From NCBI GenBank assembly GCA_003222115.1, contig QHUL01000053.1:86497-150496 (forward strand): a DNA stretch of 64,000 nucleotides, in the 5' to 3' direction. Source of the DNA: Gemmatimonadota bacterium (GTDB lineage: Bacteria > Gemmatimonadota > Gemmatimonadetes > Gemmatimonadales > GWC2-71-9). Position 1 is the stretch's first letter. Every line of letters starts with the position of its first letter. The notes beneath the pieces are model-generated. The model was not told where the DNA came from. It did no database searches and saw only the letters and a list, made by a program, of their open reading frames with translations. Positions 1 through 8,476 of the stretch are shown here, in pieces. A program made the position numbers and the translations under genes.

Positions 1-166
1 TGTCGCGGACCATGCCGCGCCGGACGCCGCTGTTCTTCGCCAGGCCGACGCCCAGCACCTTCGCGAGCGGCAGGCGGGGCAGGTCGCCCACCACTTCGGC
101 GATCACGGCGCAGGTCTTGGTGCTGCCCAGGTCGAGCCCGGCGACCAACCGGCGGTCCCGCGTCAC
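1..166 (-). CDS. ftsA: Cell division protein FtsA, N-terminal part (cut by window edge)
   Basis: Only about 55 N-terminal residues are visible. They read VTRDRRLVAGLDLGSTKTC and continue with AVIAEVVGD, which matches the first actin-like phosphate-binding strand of FtsA. FtsA is the cytoplasmic actin homologue that tethers FtsZ to the membrane at the division site. The GTG start lies within the ftsQ stop (GTGA overlap), as is usual for the ftsQ-ftsA pair. The position after ftsQ at the end of a dcw cluster supports the call. The C-terminal membrane helix and any following ftsZ lie outside the window. Confidence 0.9.
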   Translation of the reverse strand, partial: MTRDRRLVAGLDLGSTKTCAVIAEVVGDLPRLPLAKVLGVGLAKNSGVRRGMVRD

Positions 167-882
167 CCGGCTTTGGCTCCCCCGGCTCCGCCCTTGCGCC
201 GCACGATCACCTGCCCGGCGAAGCGCGCGTCGAGCTCCGCGTAGGGCCGCCCTTTCGCCGCGAGATCCTGCGCCACGGTTACCACCGCCCGAATGACCTC
301 CAGCCCGGCGTCGCGCCGCACCAGCACACGACGGGCCCCCGATTCCAGGAGCACGTCGCCGCGCGCCACGACGCGCGCGGCAGTGATCGTCTGAAACAGC
401 GCCGGATCCACCGACTGGATCAGCGCCAGCTGCGCCGCCACGCCGGCGTCGCCGCTCGCCGCGATCGGCAGGTCGAGCGCCGCGCGCGTGGGATCGAACG
501 GGAGCGTCCGGCCTTCGCCATCCACCGCCACGAGACTGCCGCGCGGGCCCGGCACCAGTGCCACCGGCGCCACCTCCCGCACGATCACCTGCAGCGCGCC
601 CGGCAGCCGGCGGACCACCTGCGCGTCCGCGACGCCCGTGAGCCCCTTCACCCGGTCGGCGAGCAGCCGCGTGTCGGTGAACACGCTCGCCACGAGGGGC
701 AGCCGCAGCGCCGCGATCACGCCGTCGGGCGGCAGGTTCTTGAGCCCCACGAGCTCGACCTGCCGCACCTGGAAGTACGGTACACGAGACAGCAGCGGCG
801 GCGCGCCCAACCACGCCGCGAGCGCCGCGACCCCGCCGGCCGCGAGCAGCACGGCGCCCCGCGAGAGCGCCCGACGCGCCAT
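163..882 (-). CDS. ftsQ: Cell division protein FtsQ/DivIB
   Basis: Protein of 239 residues with a short basic N-terminus and one membrane segment at about residues 9-27. A POTRA domain follows (from FQVRQVELVGLKNLP, about 36-105), then the FtsQ beta domain. The end, AELDARFAGQVIVRR, resembles the conserved FtsQ C-terminal strand that contacts FtsB. FtsQ is a bitopic periplasmic scaffold of the divisome working with FtsB and FtsL; both partners are in this window (ftsL at 11861, ftsB at 54103). Its ATG overlaps the murC stop by one base and its stop overlaps the ftsA start. The domain order and cluster position make the call firm although FtsQ sequences diverge strongly. Confidence 0.92.
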   Translation of the reverse strand: MARRALSRGAVLLAAGGVAALAAWLGAPPLLSRVPYFQVRQVELVGLKNLPPDGVIAALRLPLVASVFTDTRLLADRVKGLTGVADAQVVRRLPGALQVIVREVAPVALVPGPRGSLVAVDGEGRTLPFDPTRAALDLPIAASGDAGVAAQLALIQSVDPALFQTITAARVVARGDVLLESGARRVLVRRDAGLEVIRAVVTVAQDLAAKGRPYAELDARFAGQVIVRRKGGAGGAKAG

Positions 883-2279
883 CAGCCCCCCTCCCTCTCT
901 CCCACTTCCCCATTGCCCAGCTTGCGGAGCAGCTCGGGCCCCACCGCCGTGATGTCCCCCGCCCCCAGCGTGAAGACGACGTCGCCCGCCCGCACGGTGC
1001 GCGCCACCCGCTCGGTCAGCGCCGTGCGCTCCCGCACCGCCACCGTCGTCGCCCCGGCCAAGGCCGCGCCGCGCGCCACGAGGTCCGCCGTCACGCCGGG
1101 GATCGGCTGCTCCCGCGCGGCATACACCGGCGCGACCACCACGACGTCCGCCGCCGCCAACTCGCGGCCCAGCGCCTCACCGTGCAGCGCCGTGCGCGAA
1201 TACAGGTGCGGCTGAAACACCGCCACGACGCGCCGGCGCGGGAACGCTTGCCGCGCCGCGGCGAGCGTGGCACGCACCTCCGTCGGGTGGTGCGCGTAGT
1301 CGTCCACGACCGTCACGCCGCGCGCCTCCCCCACCCGCTCGAACCGCCGCGCGACGCCGGCGAAGCGCGCCAGCGCCGCGACGCACGCCTCGAGATCGGC
1401 GCCCAACTCGCACGCCACCGCGAGCGCGGCGCCCGCGTTGCGGAGGTTGTGCAGCCCCGGGACCCGCAGCGCGAGCCGCAACTCCCGCCCGTCCGGCAGC
1501 ACCACCCGCGCGCGCGAGCCGGCGTCGTCCAGCTCGGGATCCGCGATCCGCACGTCCGCTTCGCGCGCGAGTCCCACGCGCCACACCGGCCCGGATACGC
1601 GCTTGGCGACCCGGCCCGCGCCGTCGTCGTCCGCGCCCGCGATCACGCGCCGCGCGCCGCCCGCGAATTGCGCGAACGCATCCTCGAGCGCCTGCACCGT
1701 GCCGTAGCACTCGAGGTGGTCGGCCTCCACGTTGTTCACGACCGCCACCGTCGGCGCGAGCGACAAGAACGCGCGGTCGAACTCGTCCGCTTCGACCACG
1801 AACAGGTCCCGTCCGCCCAGGCGCGCGTTCCCGCCCCACGGAGCGACACGGCCGCCGGCGAGTCCCGTAGGATTCCGCCCGGCGGCCGCCAGCGCCTCCG
1901 TGACCATCGCCGTCGTGGTCGTCTTGCCGTGCGTTCCGGCAACCCCCACGACGGTCCCGTTGGCGACAGCCTGGCCGAGCGCGTCGGCCCGCCGCACCAC
2001 GGGGATCCCTAGGGCGCCTGCTTGCTCCAGCTCCGGGTGTTCCCGGGGTACAGCTGCGGTGACCACAACCGCCCGAGCCCCGGACACATGGCCCGGGTCG
2101 TGTCCCCGCCAGATCTCCACCCCCAAGGCTGCCAAATCGGCTGCTCCCTGGGGGTCTTTATCGCATCCGGTGACCGCGGCACCTTGGTGCCTAGCCAGGA
2201 GGGCCAAGCCACTCATCCCCGCCCCGGCTATGCCCATGAAGTGGATCGGACGGGGATCCCCACTTTCAAACAAGGTCAT
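882..2279 (-). CDS. murC: UDP-N-acetylmuramate--L-alanine ligase
   Basis: Cytoplasmic ligase of 465 residues that adds L-Ala to UDP-MurNAc, the first peptide step of peptidoglycan synthesis. The N-terminal Rossmann motif GIAGAGMSG lies at about 17-25 and the ATP loop GTHGKTTTT at 115-123. A DDYAHHPTE segment typical of Mur ligases lies in the C-terminal half. The length is normal for MurC. murB and ddl, often found between murC and ftsQ, are absent; ftsQ follows directly with a one-base overlap. A good promoter lies just upstream with its -10 only 12 bases from the ATG, so the distal murC-ftsQ-ftsA part can be transcribed separately. Confidence 0.96.
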   Translation of the reverse strand: MTLFESGDPRPIHFMGIAGAGMSGLALLARHQGAAVTGCDKDPQGAADLAALGVEIWRGHDPGHVSGARAVVVTAAVPREHPELEQAGALGIPVVRRADALGQAVANGTVVGVAGTHGKTTTTAMVTEALAAAGRNPTGLAGGRVAPWGGNARLGGRDLFVVEADEFDRAFLSLAPTVAVVNNVEADHLECYGTVQALEDAFAQFAGGARRVIAGADDDGAGRVAKRVSGPVWRVGLAREADVRIADPELDDAGSRARVVLPDGRELRLALRVPGLHNLRNAGAALAVACELGADLEACVAALARFAGVARRFERVGEARGVTVVDDYAHHPTEVRATLAAARQAFPRRRVVAVFQPHLYSRTALHGEALGRELAAADVVVVAPVYAAREQPIPGVTADLVARGAALAGATTVAVRERTALTERVARTVRAGDVVFTLGAGDITAVGPELLRKLGNGEVGEREGG

Positions 2280-2291
2280 TAGTGGGGGGCT

Positions 2292-2320
2292 AATATAGCG
2301 AATCTACGAAACTTGCGAAA
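2292..2320 (-). promoter_or_regulatory. Promoter of murC-ftsQ-ftsA
   Basis: On the minus strand TTTCGC (2320-2315), a 17-base spacer and TATATT (2297-2292) form a sigma70-like promoter in the 52-base gap after murG. The -10 ends 12 bases before the murC ATG, so the 5' leader would be only about five bases. No Shine-Dalgarno sequence is seen there. Confidence 0.6.
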
Positions 2321-2331
2321 GAGACCACGGG

Positions 2332-3426
2332 TCAAACGACGAGCGTCAAAATCCTCGACACAATCTCCTGGGCGGCGTCCGGGTGCCCCCGCTCCCGAGC
2401 CCGGGTGGCGAGCGACGCGAGCCGTGGCTGGTCGCCGACGAGCTCGCGTACCAGCTGGGCAAGCCGCTGAGCGCCGAGCTGCTCCTCCGGCAACAGCACT
2501 GCGGCGCCGGCGGCCGCGAGTGCGCGCGCGTTGAACTCCTGATGTGCGGCGGCGGCGGATGGCAGGGGCACGAGCACGCTCGGTTTTCCCCAAGCGCAGA
2601 GCTCCGCGATCGTCATCGCGCCCGCGCGGCACACGACGAGATCGGCGGCGCGATACGCGGCGGCCATGGGGTCGAAGAACCCCTGCACCACGACGCGGCC
2701 CGGGACGGCGTATGACGCGAGCGCGGGCTGGTGCGCGGCGCCCGTGCCCCACAACACGTTCACGTCGCTCAGCGTCCGGCGCTCGAGCGCGGCCGCCACG
2801 GCGTAGTTGATCGCGCGGGCGCCTTGACTGCCGCCGAACACGAGCAGCGTCGGCCGCCCCGTTTCGAGCCCGAAGGCGCGCAGCGCGGCGGCCCGGTCGC
2901 CTGGCTCTCGGTGCGGCGGTGGGCGGATCGGGTTGCCGAAGCAGAATACCTCGGTGGTCGCGCCCGGGCGCAGCCGCGCCCGCGCCTCCGGAAAGCCGAG
3001 GTGCACTTGCCGCGCCCCGCCGGCGAGCCAGCGCGAGGTGAGCCCGGGAAACGCGTTCTGCTCCTGCACCACGGTCGGGATGCCGGCGCGCTGCGCGCGC
3101 AGCACCACGGGCCCCGCCGCGTAGCCGCCCGTGCCGATCACTACCGCCGGCCGCTCCACCGCGAGGATCCGGCCGACGGCGCGCCACGACCGCCACGCGA
3201 CGAGGGGCCACCGCAGGTTGCGCCACCAGGCACGCCGGTGGATCGGCTCGATCGGCACGAGGTGAAACCGGAACGGATGGTGCGGCAGCACCGCTGCTTC
3301 GATACCGCGCAACGCGCCGACCAGCACCGGCTCGACCTCCGGCCGCGCCTCACGCAGCGCCTGCGCCAGGGCGAGCGCGGGCATGAGATGACCGCCTGTT
3401 CCACCTCCTGCGAGCAAGACCCTCAT
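2332..3426 (-). CDS. murG: UDP-GlcNAc:lipid I N-acetylglucosaminyltransferase
   Basis: GT28 glycosyltransferase of 364 residues that converts lipid I to lipid II at the inner face of the membrane. The N-terminal glycine-rich loop GGGTGGHL (residues 7-14) and the GGSQGA motif near residue 190 are present. The nucleotide-binding segment VVCRAGAMTIAE replaces the more common RSGAST form, a conservative variation. The gene lies between ftsW and murC as in most dcw clusters. It is separated from ftsW by a 108-base gap filled with an inverted repeat, and from murC by a promoter. Confidence 0.95.
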   Translation of the reverse strand: MRVLLAGGGTGGHLMPALALAQALREARPEVEPVLVGALRGIEAAVLPHHPFRFHLVPIEPIHRRAWWRNLRWPLVAWRSWRAVGRILAVERPAVVIGTGGYAAGPVVLRAQRAGIPTVVQEQNAFPGLTSRWLAGGARQVHLGFPEARARLRPGATTEVFCFGNPIRPPPHREPGDRAAALRAFGLETGRPTLLVFGGSQGARAINYAVAAALERRTLSDVNVLWGTGAAHQPALASYAVPGRVVVQGFFDPMAAAYRAADLVVCRAGAMTIAELCAWGKPSVLVPLPSAAAAHQEFNARALAAAGAAVLLPEEQLGAQRLAQLVRELVGDQPRLASLATRARERGHPDAAQEIVSRILTLVV

Positions 3427-3436
3427 CGGCGCGCCA

Positions 3437-3537
3437 AATGCGGAATTCGGAATGCGGAATGCGGAGTGTCACGACAAGTGTCGTGCGCCGCGACCTCCCA
3501 CTTCAACTCCGCACTCCGCATTCCGCACTCCGCATTA
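3437..3537. repeat. Inverted repeat made of GCGGAAT-type heptamers between ftsW and murG
   Basis: The left side carries repeated units of the form GCGGAAT/GCGGAGT. The right side carries the complementary units ACTCCGC/ATTCCGC. Positions 3453-3468 pair perfectly with 3512-3527 (16 bp), and further units extend both arms imperfectly. The loop holds a second perfect hairpin, CACGAC-AAGT-GTCGTG (3470-3485). The repeat fills almost the whole gap between ftsW and murG. It may fold in the mRNA or act as a mobile or structural repeat; there is no T-tract to make it a standard terminator. Confidence 0.75.
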
Positions 3538-4644
3538 GGTGACTTTCCGCCCCCGCCCGATGCTCGCCAAGACGCCCGTCGCCACCAGTGCCACGAACAG
3601 GCTCGAGCGGCCGTACGAAATGAAGGGGAGCGTGATGCCGGTGGCGGGGAGGAGCCCGAGGCTCACGGCGATGTGGAGCAGTGCCGCGAACCCGATCAGC
3701 GCCGTCAGCCCGACGGCGAGCAGCTGGCCGAACGCATCGCTTGTCGAGCGGGCGATGCGGAACCCGACCCACATGAACGTGCCGAACAGCACGACGATCG
3801 CGAGCACGCCGAGGAAGCCCCATTCCTCGCCGATCGTCGAGAAGATGAAGTCGGAGTAGGCGTACGGCAGGTAGCCGAGTTTTTGCTGCCCCTGGCCAAG
3901 GCCGACGCCGAACAGCCGGCCGGACCCGAGGCCGACGAGGGACTGATGCACCTGCCACGTCGCCTCGGAGGGCGCGCTCCCCGGGTTGAGGAACGTGAGC
4001 ACCCGGGCGAGGCGGTACTGCGCGCTCGCGACCGCGCCGAACGCGAGGGGCGCGGCGCCGACGCCCACGAGCAAGAAGTGCCCGATGCGCGCGCCCGCCG
4101 TGAACAGCACCGTCCCCGCGAGGATCGCGACGAGCAGTGCCATCGACAAGTTCGGCTCGAGGAAGATCAGCCCGACGAGCGGTCCCAGAATCACGAGAAA
4201 CGGCAGCAGGCCCCGCTGGAACGTCCGGATCTGCTCTCCCTTCTTCGCGGCGAGCATGGCCGTCCACACGACGGCGGCTAGCTTGGCGAGCTCCGACGGC
4301 TGCACCGTCACGACGCCGAGGTTCACCCAGCGGCGCGCGCCGTTGATGGTGGGCGCGATGCGGTGCGTGAACGGGAGCAGCGGGATGAGCAACAGCAGCG
4401 CCGTCACGCCCAGCAGCGGCCAGGCGGCGCGGCGCCAGACGTGGTAGTCGCTGCGGGCGAGCCAGGTCGCGACGATGCCGCCGACCACGGCGCCCACGAG
4501 CTGCCGCAGCGCGAAGTCAGCGCCGACTTCGCCGCCCCCCGTAGCGACGAGGCTCGACGCGCCGTACACCGCGACGAGGCCGAACACGACCAGCACGGCC
4601 GCGAGCACGGCCAGCAGGCGCGTTTCCCACTGGCGGTCGGTCAC
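3535..4644 (-). CDS. ftsW: Septal peptidoglycan glycosyltransferase FtsW (SEDS family)
   Basis: Polytopic membrane protein of 369 residues from the GTG at 4644, which overlaps the murD stop (GTGA). An in-frame upstream ATG exists but would add 24 residues lying inside murD. SEDS signatures are present: RWVNLGVVTVQPSELAKLA, GVGLGQGQQKLGYLPYAYSD and the following FIFSTIGEEWGFLG. FtsW polymerises lipid II at the septum with its partner transpeptidase FtsI, encoded upstream at 9924. The position between murD and murG argues for FtsW rather than RodA. Confidence 0.94.
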   Translation of the reverse strand: MTDRQWETRLLAVLAAVLVVFGLVAVYGASSLVATGGGEVGADFALRQLVGAVVGGIVATWLARSDYHVWRRAAWPLLGVTALLLLIPLLPFTHRIAPTINGARRWVNLGVVTVQPSELAKLAAVVWTAMLAAKKGEQIRTFQRGLLPFLVILGPLVGLIFLEPNLSMALLVAILAGTVLFTAGARIGHFLLVGVGAAPLAFGAVASAQYRLARVLTFLNPGSAPSEATWQVHQSLVGLGSGRLFGVGLGQGQQKLGYLPYAYSDFIFSTIGEEWGFLGVLAIVVLFGTFMWVGFRIARSTSDAFGQLLAVGLTALIGFAALLHIAVSLGLLPATGITLPFISYGRSSLFVALVATGVLASIGRGRKVT

Positions 4645-5990
4645 ATCGCCTCCACGAGCTTTCTGAAGGTCGCGCCCCGCTCCTCGTAGTTCCGGAACAT
4701 GTCGTAGCTCGAGCACGCGGGCGAGAGCAGCACCGCGTCACCCGGCCGGGCGGCGCGGCGCGCCCGCGCCACCACGTCCTCGAACGTCGTCCCCCGCTCG
4801 AGCGGGACCGCGCCGGCGAGGTCCCGCTCCACGAGCGGGCCCGCTTCTCCGAACGCGATCACCAGCCGGCAGCGCTCCCGCAGCCGCGGGGCGAGACCGG
4901 TGTACGGTTCGCCCTTGTGGCGCCCGCCCAGGAGCAGCACGAACGGCCGGTCCATCGCCGCCACCGCCACGGTGGTCGAGGCGATGTTGGTGGCCTTCGA
5001 GTCGTTGATCCACAGCACGCCGCCCACCTCCCGCACGGGCTCGAGCCGGTGCGGCAGCGCGCGAAACGATCGCAGGCCCCGGGCGACGGCCTCGGACGCC
5101 ACGCCCGCCGCGCGCGCCGCGAGCGCGGCGGCCAGCGCGTTCGCCACGTTGTGGGCGCCGAGCAGCTTGAGCTCCCGCCGCGGCAGGAGCGGTGCGTCGC
5201 CCAACTTCAGCAGTTGCGCGGTGCCGTCGTACCAGCCGTCGGCGCGGCGCGTGAGGGAGAACCCGACGCGCCGCCCCGGCACGCCCTCGGCGAGCGCCAG
5301 CACGGCGGCATCATCGGCGTTCAGGACCCACACGCTCTGCGCGGTGGCGTTGTGGAACAGCAGCCGCTTGTCGTCGTAGTAGGCGGTCACCGACGGATAG
5401 CGGTCGAGGTGGTCGGGCGCGAGGTTCGTGAGCACGCCGACGTCGGGCGCGAAGTGCGGGCTGTCGTGCAGCTGGAACGAGGACACCTCGACGGCGAGCC
5501 AGTCGTAACGGTCGCCCCCGACGGCGATCTCGGCGAGCGGCCGGCCGATGTTGCCCGCGGCCGTGGCGCGGACGCCGGCGGCCTCGAGCACGTGCGCCAC
5601 GAGCGCCGTCGTGGTCGTCTTGCCGTTCGTCCCGGTGATCGCGATGCAGCGCGCGCCCTCCAGCGCCGCGAAGCCGATCTCGATCTCCGACACGACCGGC
5701 ACGCGCGCCTCACGGGCGGCGGCGACGGGCGGTGCGTCCGGCGGCACGCCGGGCGAGACCACGACGGCGGCAGCGGCGCGGATCTTCGCCAGGTCGTGGC
5801 GGCCCAGCTCCAGCTCTACGCCCGGGAGCGCGCGCAGCTCGGCGAGTGCGTCGCCGCCGTCCGGGCGGTCGGCCGCGTCGCTCGCGTACACAGCCACGCC
5901 TTCCCGCGCGAGCAACCGCGTGGCCGCGACGCCGCTCTTCCCCAGCCCCACGACCGCCACGACGCTCCGGCGCCAGGTCGCGGGAATCAT
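4641..5990 (-). CDS. murD: UDP-N-acetylmuramoyl-L-alanine--D-glutamate ligase
   Basis: Mur ligase of 449 residues adding D-Glu to UDP-MurNAc-L-Ala. I start it at the ATG at 5990 (MIPATWRRSVVAVVG), which overlaps the mraY stop as ATGA. Much longer in-frame readings upstream run through mraY, murF and murE in the wrong frame and are not coding. The N-terminal nucleotide motif GLGKSGVAATRLLA, the ATP loop GTNGKTTTT and the C-terminal ACSSYDMF motif typical of MurD are all visible. Order mraY-murD-ftsW is canonical. Confidence 0.95.
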   Translation of the reverse strand: MIPATWRRSVVAVVGLGKSGVAATRLLAREGVAVYASDAADRPDGGDALAELRALPGVELELGRHDLAKIRAAAAVVVSPGVPPDAPPVAAAREARVPVVSEIEIGFAALEGARCIAITGTNGKTTTTALVAHVLEAAGVRATAAGNIGRPLAEIAVGGDRYDWLAVEVSSFQLHDSPHFAPDVGVLTNLAPDHLDRYPSVTAYYDDKRLLFHNATAQSVWVLNADDAAVLALAEGVPGRRVGFSLTRRADGWYDGTAQLLKLGDAPLLPRRELKLLGAHNVANALAAALAARAAGVASEAVARGLRSFRALPHRLEPVREVGGVLWINDSKATNIASTTVAVAAMDRPFVLLLGGRHKGEPYTGLAPRLRERCRLVIAFGEAGPLVERDLAGAVPLERGTTFEDVVARARRAARPGDAVLLSPACSSYDMFRNYEERGATFRKLVEAM

Positions 5991-7111
5991 CTCACCTTCA
6001 GCGTGGCCAGCGCGATCGCCGCGCACAGCACGCCCAGGATGTAGAAGCGCATCACAACCTGCGGCTCCGGCCAGCCGAGCTTTTCGAAGTGGTGATGCAG
6101 CGGCGCCATCCGGAACACGCGATGGGCGTCCGCGTACTCCTTGCCGCGTCGGCGCCGGTGCCAGCGATACGCGCCCGTCTGCAGCAGCACCGATACTGCC
6201 TCGGCCGCGAACACGCCGCCGGCGATCAGCAGCAGGAACTCCGCCTTGAGGAGGATCGCCACGGTGCCCAGCGCGCCGCCGATCGCGAGCGCCCCGGTGT
6301 CCCCCATGAACACCTGCGCCGGGTGCGCGTTGAACCACAGGAACCCGAGCGCCGCCCCCATCAGCGCGCCGCAGAAGATCGTGAGCTCCCCCGCCCCCGG
6401 CAGGAAGTAGACGCCCAGGTAGCGCGACGCGTCGAACCGCCCGAAGAGGTAGGCGAAGATCGCGAAGGCACCCGCGGCGATTGCGGTGAGCCCCGTCGCG
6501 AGCCCGTCCAGCCCGTCCGTGAGATTCACCGCGTTGGAGCTGCCCGTGACCACCACGGTCACGAACACCACATACAGAGGTGGCCAGAACGGCAGCAACC
6601 AGTACTTGAACAGAGGCACCTGCGTGGACGCCACCGGTTGGATGTTCGGCGCCAGCGGCCAGAGCAGGAGCAGCAGCCCCAGCGCCAGCCCGAACGTCAC
6701 CTGGCCCGCGAGTTTCCAGCGGGCCACGAGGCCCTGCGACTTGCCGCGCACGATCTTGAGGAAGTCGTCCACGAACCCGATCGCGCCCATCCACAAGATC
6801 GCCCCCACCGCGACCAGCACGTAGCGGCTGTCGAGCCGCGCCCACAGCAGGGTGGGGACGACCGTCGCGAGGAGGATGATGAGTCCGCCCATCGTGGGCG
6901 TGCCGCGCTTCTCCTGGTGGCTCGCCGGCCCCTCGGCACGGATCACCTGCCCCACGCGGCGCTCGCGCAGCGCCCGGATCACCCACGGGCCGACCACGAA
7001 CGCGAGCAGGAGCGCGGTGACAGTCGCCCCGGCGGCGCGAAACGTGATGTAGGTGAAGAGGTTGAACAGGATGTGCTGCCTGGCGAGCGGCACGAGCAGG
7101 TGATAGAGCAC
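5987..7111 (-). CDS. mraY: Phospho-N-acetylmuramoyl-pentapeptide transferase
   Basis: Polytopic enzyme of 374 residues that transfers phospho-MurNAc-pentapeptide to undecaprenyl phosphate, giving lipid I. It has about ten hydrophobic segments. The family signatures NLTDGLDGLA and the HHHFE loop near the C-terminus (MAPLHHHFEKLGWPE) are present, and GTPTMGGLIIL marks the N-terminal signature. The start lies 18 bases after murF, and the stop overlaps the murD start. Confidence 0.96.
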   Translation of the reverse strand: MLYHLLVPLARQHILFNLFTYITFRAAGATVTALLLAFVVGPWVIRALRERRVGQVIRAEGPASHQEKRGTPTMGGLIILLATVVPTLLWARLDSRYVLVAVGAILWMGAIGFVDDFLKIVRGKSQGLVARWKLAGQVTFGLALGLLLLLWPLAPNIQPVASTQVPLFKYWLLPFWPPLYVVFVTVVVTGSSNAVNLTDGLDGLATGLTAIAAGAFAIFAYLFGRFDASRYLGVYFLPGAGELTIFCGALMGAALGFLWFNAHPAQVFMGDTGALAIGGALGTVAILLKAEFLLLIAGGVFAAEAVSVLLQTGAYRWHRRRRGKEYADAHRVFRMAPLHHHFEKLGWPEPQVVMRFYILGVLCAAIALATLKVR

Positions 7112-7129
7112 GTCCGGTCTCTCCGCCTC

Positions 7130-8476
7130 TCAGTTGAGGAAGCGCAGCACGCGCTCCAGCGCGACCCCGCGCGACGCCTTGAGCAGCACCACCTCGTCGC
7201 CCCGCAGCGCGGCTCGAAGCGCGGGCCCAAGCAGCTCGGCGTCGGCCGCGACGACGAGGCGGTCGCCCAACGCAGCGCGATGCGCCTCGAAGGCGGGAAC
7301 GAACGCCCCGACTGCCGCCACGAGCACGGGGCGCAGCGCCACGATGTCCGCCGCCGCGGTCGCATGCAATCTTGCACTCTCCGCCCCCAACTCCAACATC
7401 GAGCCGACCACCACCGCGAGCGGGCGGCCCCGGCGGCCCGCCAGCCAGTGCGCGAACCTGAGGGCCCAGCGGAGCGAGGCCGGGTTCGCGTTGTAGGTAT
7501 CGTCGATGACGGTGAGGCCGCCCGCCGCGAGCACGCGGCCGCGCCCGCCCGGAACGCTGACCCCGGCGAGGGCGGCGAGGGCCCGGCCGGTATCCGTCCC
7601 GGCCTCCTGCGCGACCGCGAGCGCGACCATCGCGTTCTCGATCTGGTGGAATCCCACCACCGGCAGCGTCACCGTATGCCCGCGCCAGGCAATCCGGGGA
7701 CGGCCGTCCGCATCGAGCTCGGCGGCCTCGGGGCGCACGTCCGCACCGGGGTCCGTGCCGGCCACCAGGGTGCGGGTCCGCCGCCGGGCCTCGGCGGCCA
7801 GGACGGCGGGCTCGGTCCCCACGACGGCGAGCGGCACGCCCTCGACCAGCGCGAGCTTCTCCCGTAGCACGCCGTCCAGCGATCCGAAGCCCTCGAGGTG
7901 CGCCGGGCTGACGTTCGTCACCACCGCGATCGTCGGCTCGACGATCGCCCGGAGGCGGGCGATCTCGCCTGGGACGCTCGCTCCCGCCTCGACGACGAGC
8001 GCGTTGCAGTCCTCTGGCGCAGCGAGAATCGTCAAGGGGACGCCGACGAGGTTGTTGAGATTGCCGCTGGTGGCGTGCACCCGGTAGCGGGTCGCCAGCG
8101 CGGCGCGGATCATCTCCTTCGTGGTCGTCTTCCCGCTCGACCCCGTGATCGCGACGACCGGGCTTCCCGGCGCGAGCAGCCGCCGCCGCGCGCGGGCGAG
8201 CCGGCCCAGCGCGTCGAGCGTGTCCTCGACCTCGAAGCGCGCCAGACCGACGACGGGCGGCGTGCCGCGCCGCACCACGGCGCCGGCCGCGCCCCGCGCC
8301 TTCGCTTGCGCGAGGAAGTCGTGCGCGTCGAAGCGCTCGCCTTTCAAGGCCACGAACAGCTCGCCGCCGGTGAGGCCGCGGGTGTCGGTGCTCACCCCGG
8401 CGAAGTGCAGGCCCTCGGGCCCCGGCACGCCGAGCGCATGGGAGACCTGTGCCGAATCCCAAGCGAACACCTTCAT
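7130..8476 (-). CDS. murF: UDP-N-acetylmuramoyl-tripeptide--D-alanyl-D-alanine ligase
   Basis: Mur ligase of 448 residues that attaches D-Ala-D-Ala to the UDP-MurNAc tripeptide. The ATP loop GSSGKTTTKEM and the downstream DDTYNANP motif identify MurF rather than MurE. The ATG overlaps the murE stop (ATGA). No ddl gene supplying the dipeptide is in this window. Length and order murE-murF-mraY are standard. Confidence 0.95.
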   Translation of the reverse strand: MKVFAWDSAQVSHALGVPGPEGLHFAGVSTDTRGLTGGELFVALKGERFDAHDFLAQAKARGAAGAVVRRGTPPVVGLARFEVEDTLDALGRLARARRRLLAPGSPVVAITGSSGKTTTKEMIRAALATRYRVHATSGNLNNLVGVPLTILAAPEDCNALVVEAGASVPGEIARLRAIVEPTIAVVTNVSPAHLEGFGSLDGVLREKLALVEGVPLAVVGTEPAVLAAEARRRTRTLVAGTDPGADVRPEAAELDADGRPRIAWRGHTVTLPVVGFHQIENAMVALAVAQEAGTDTGRALAALAGVSVPGGRGRVLAAGGLTVIDDTYNANPASLRWALRFAHWLAGRRGRPLAVVVGSMLELGAESARLHATAAADIVALRPVLVAAVGAFVPAFEAHRAALGDRLVVAADAELLGPALRAALRGDEVVLLKASRGVALERVLRFLN

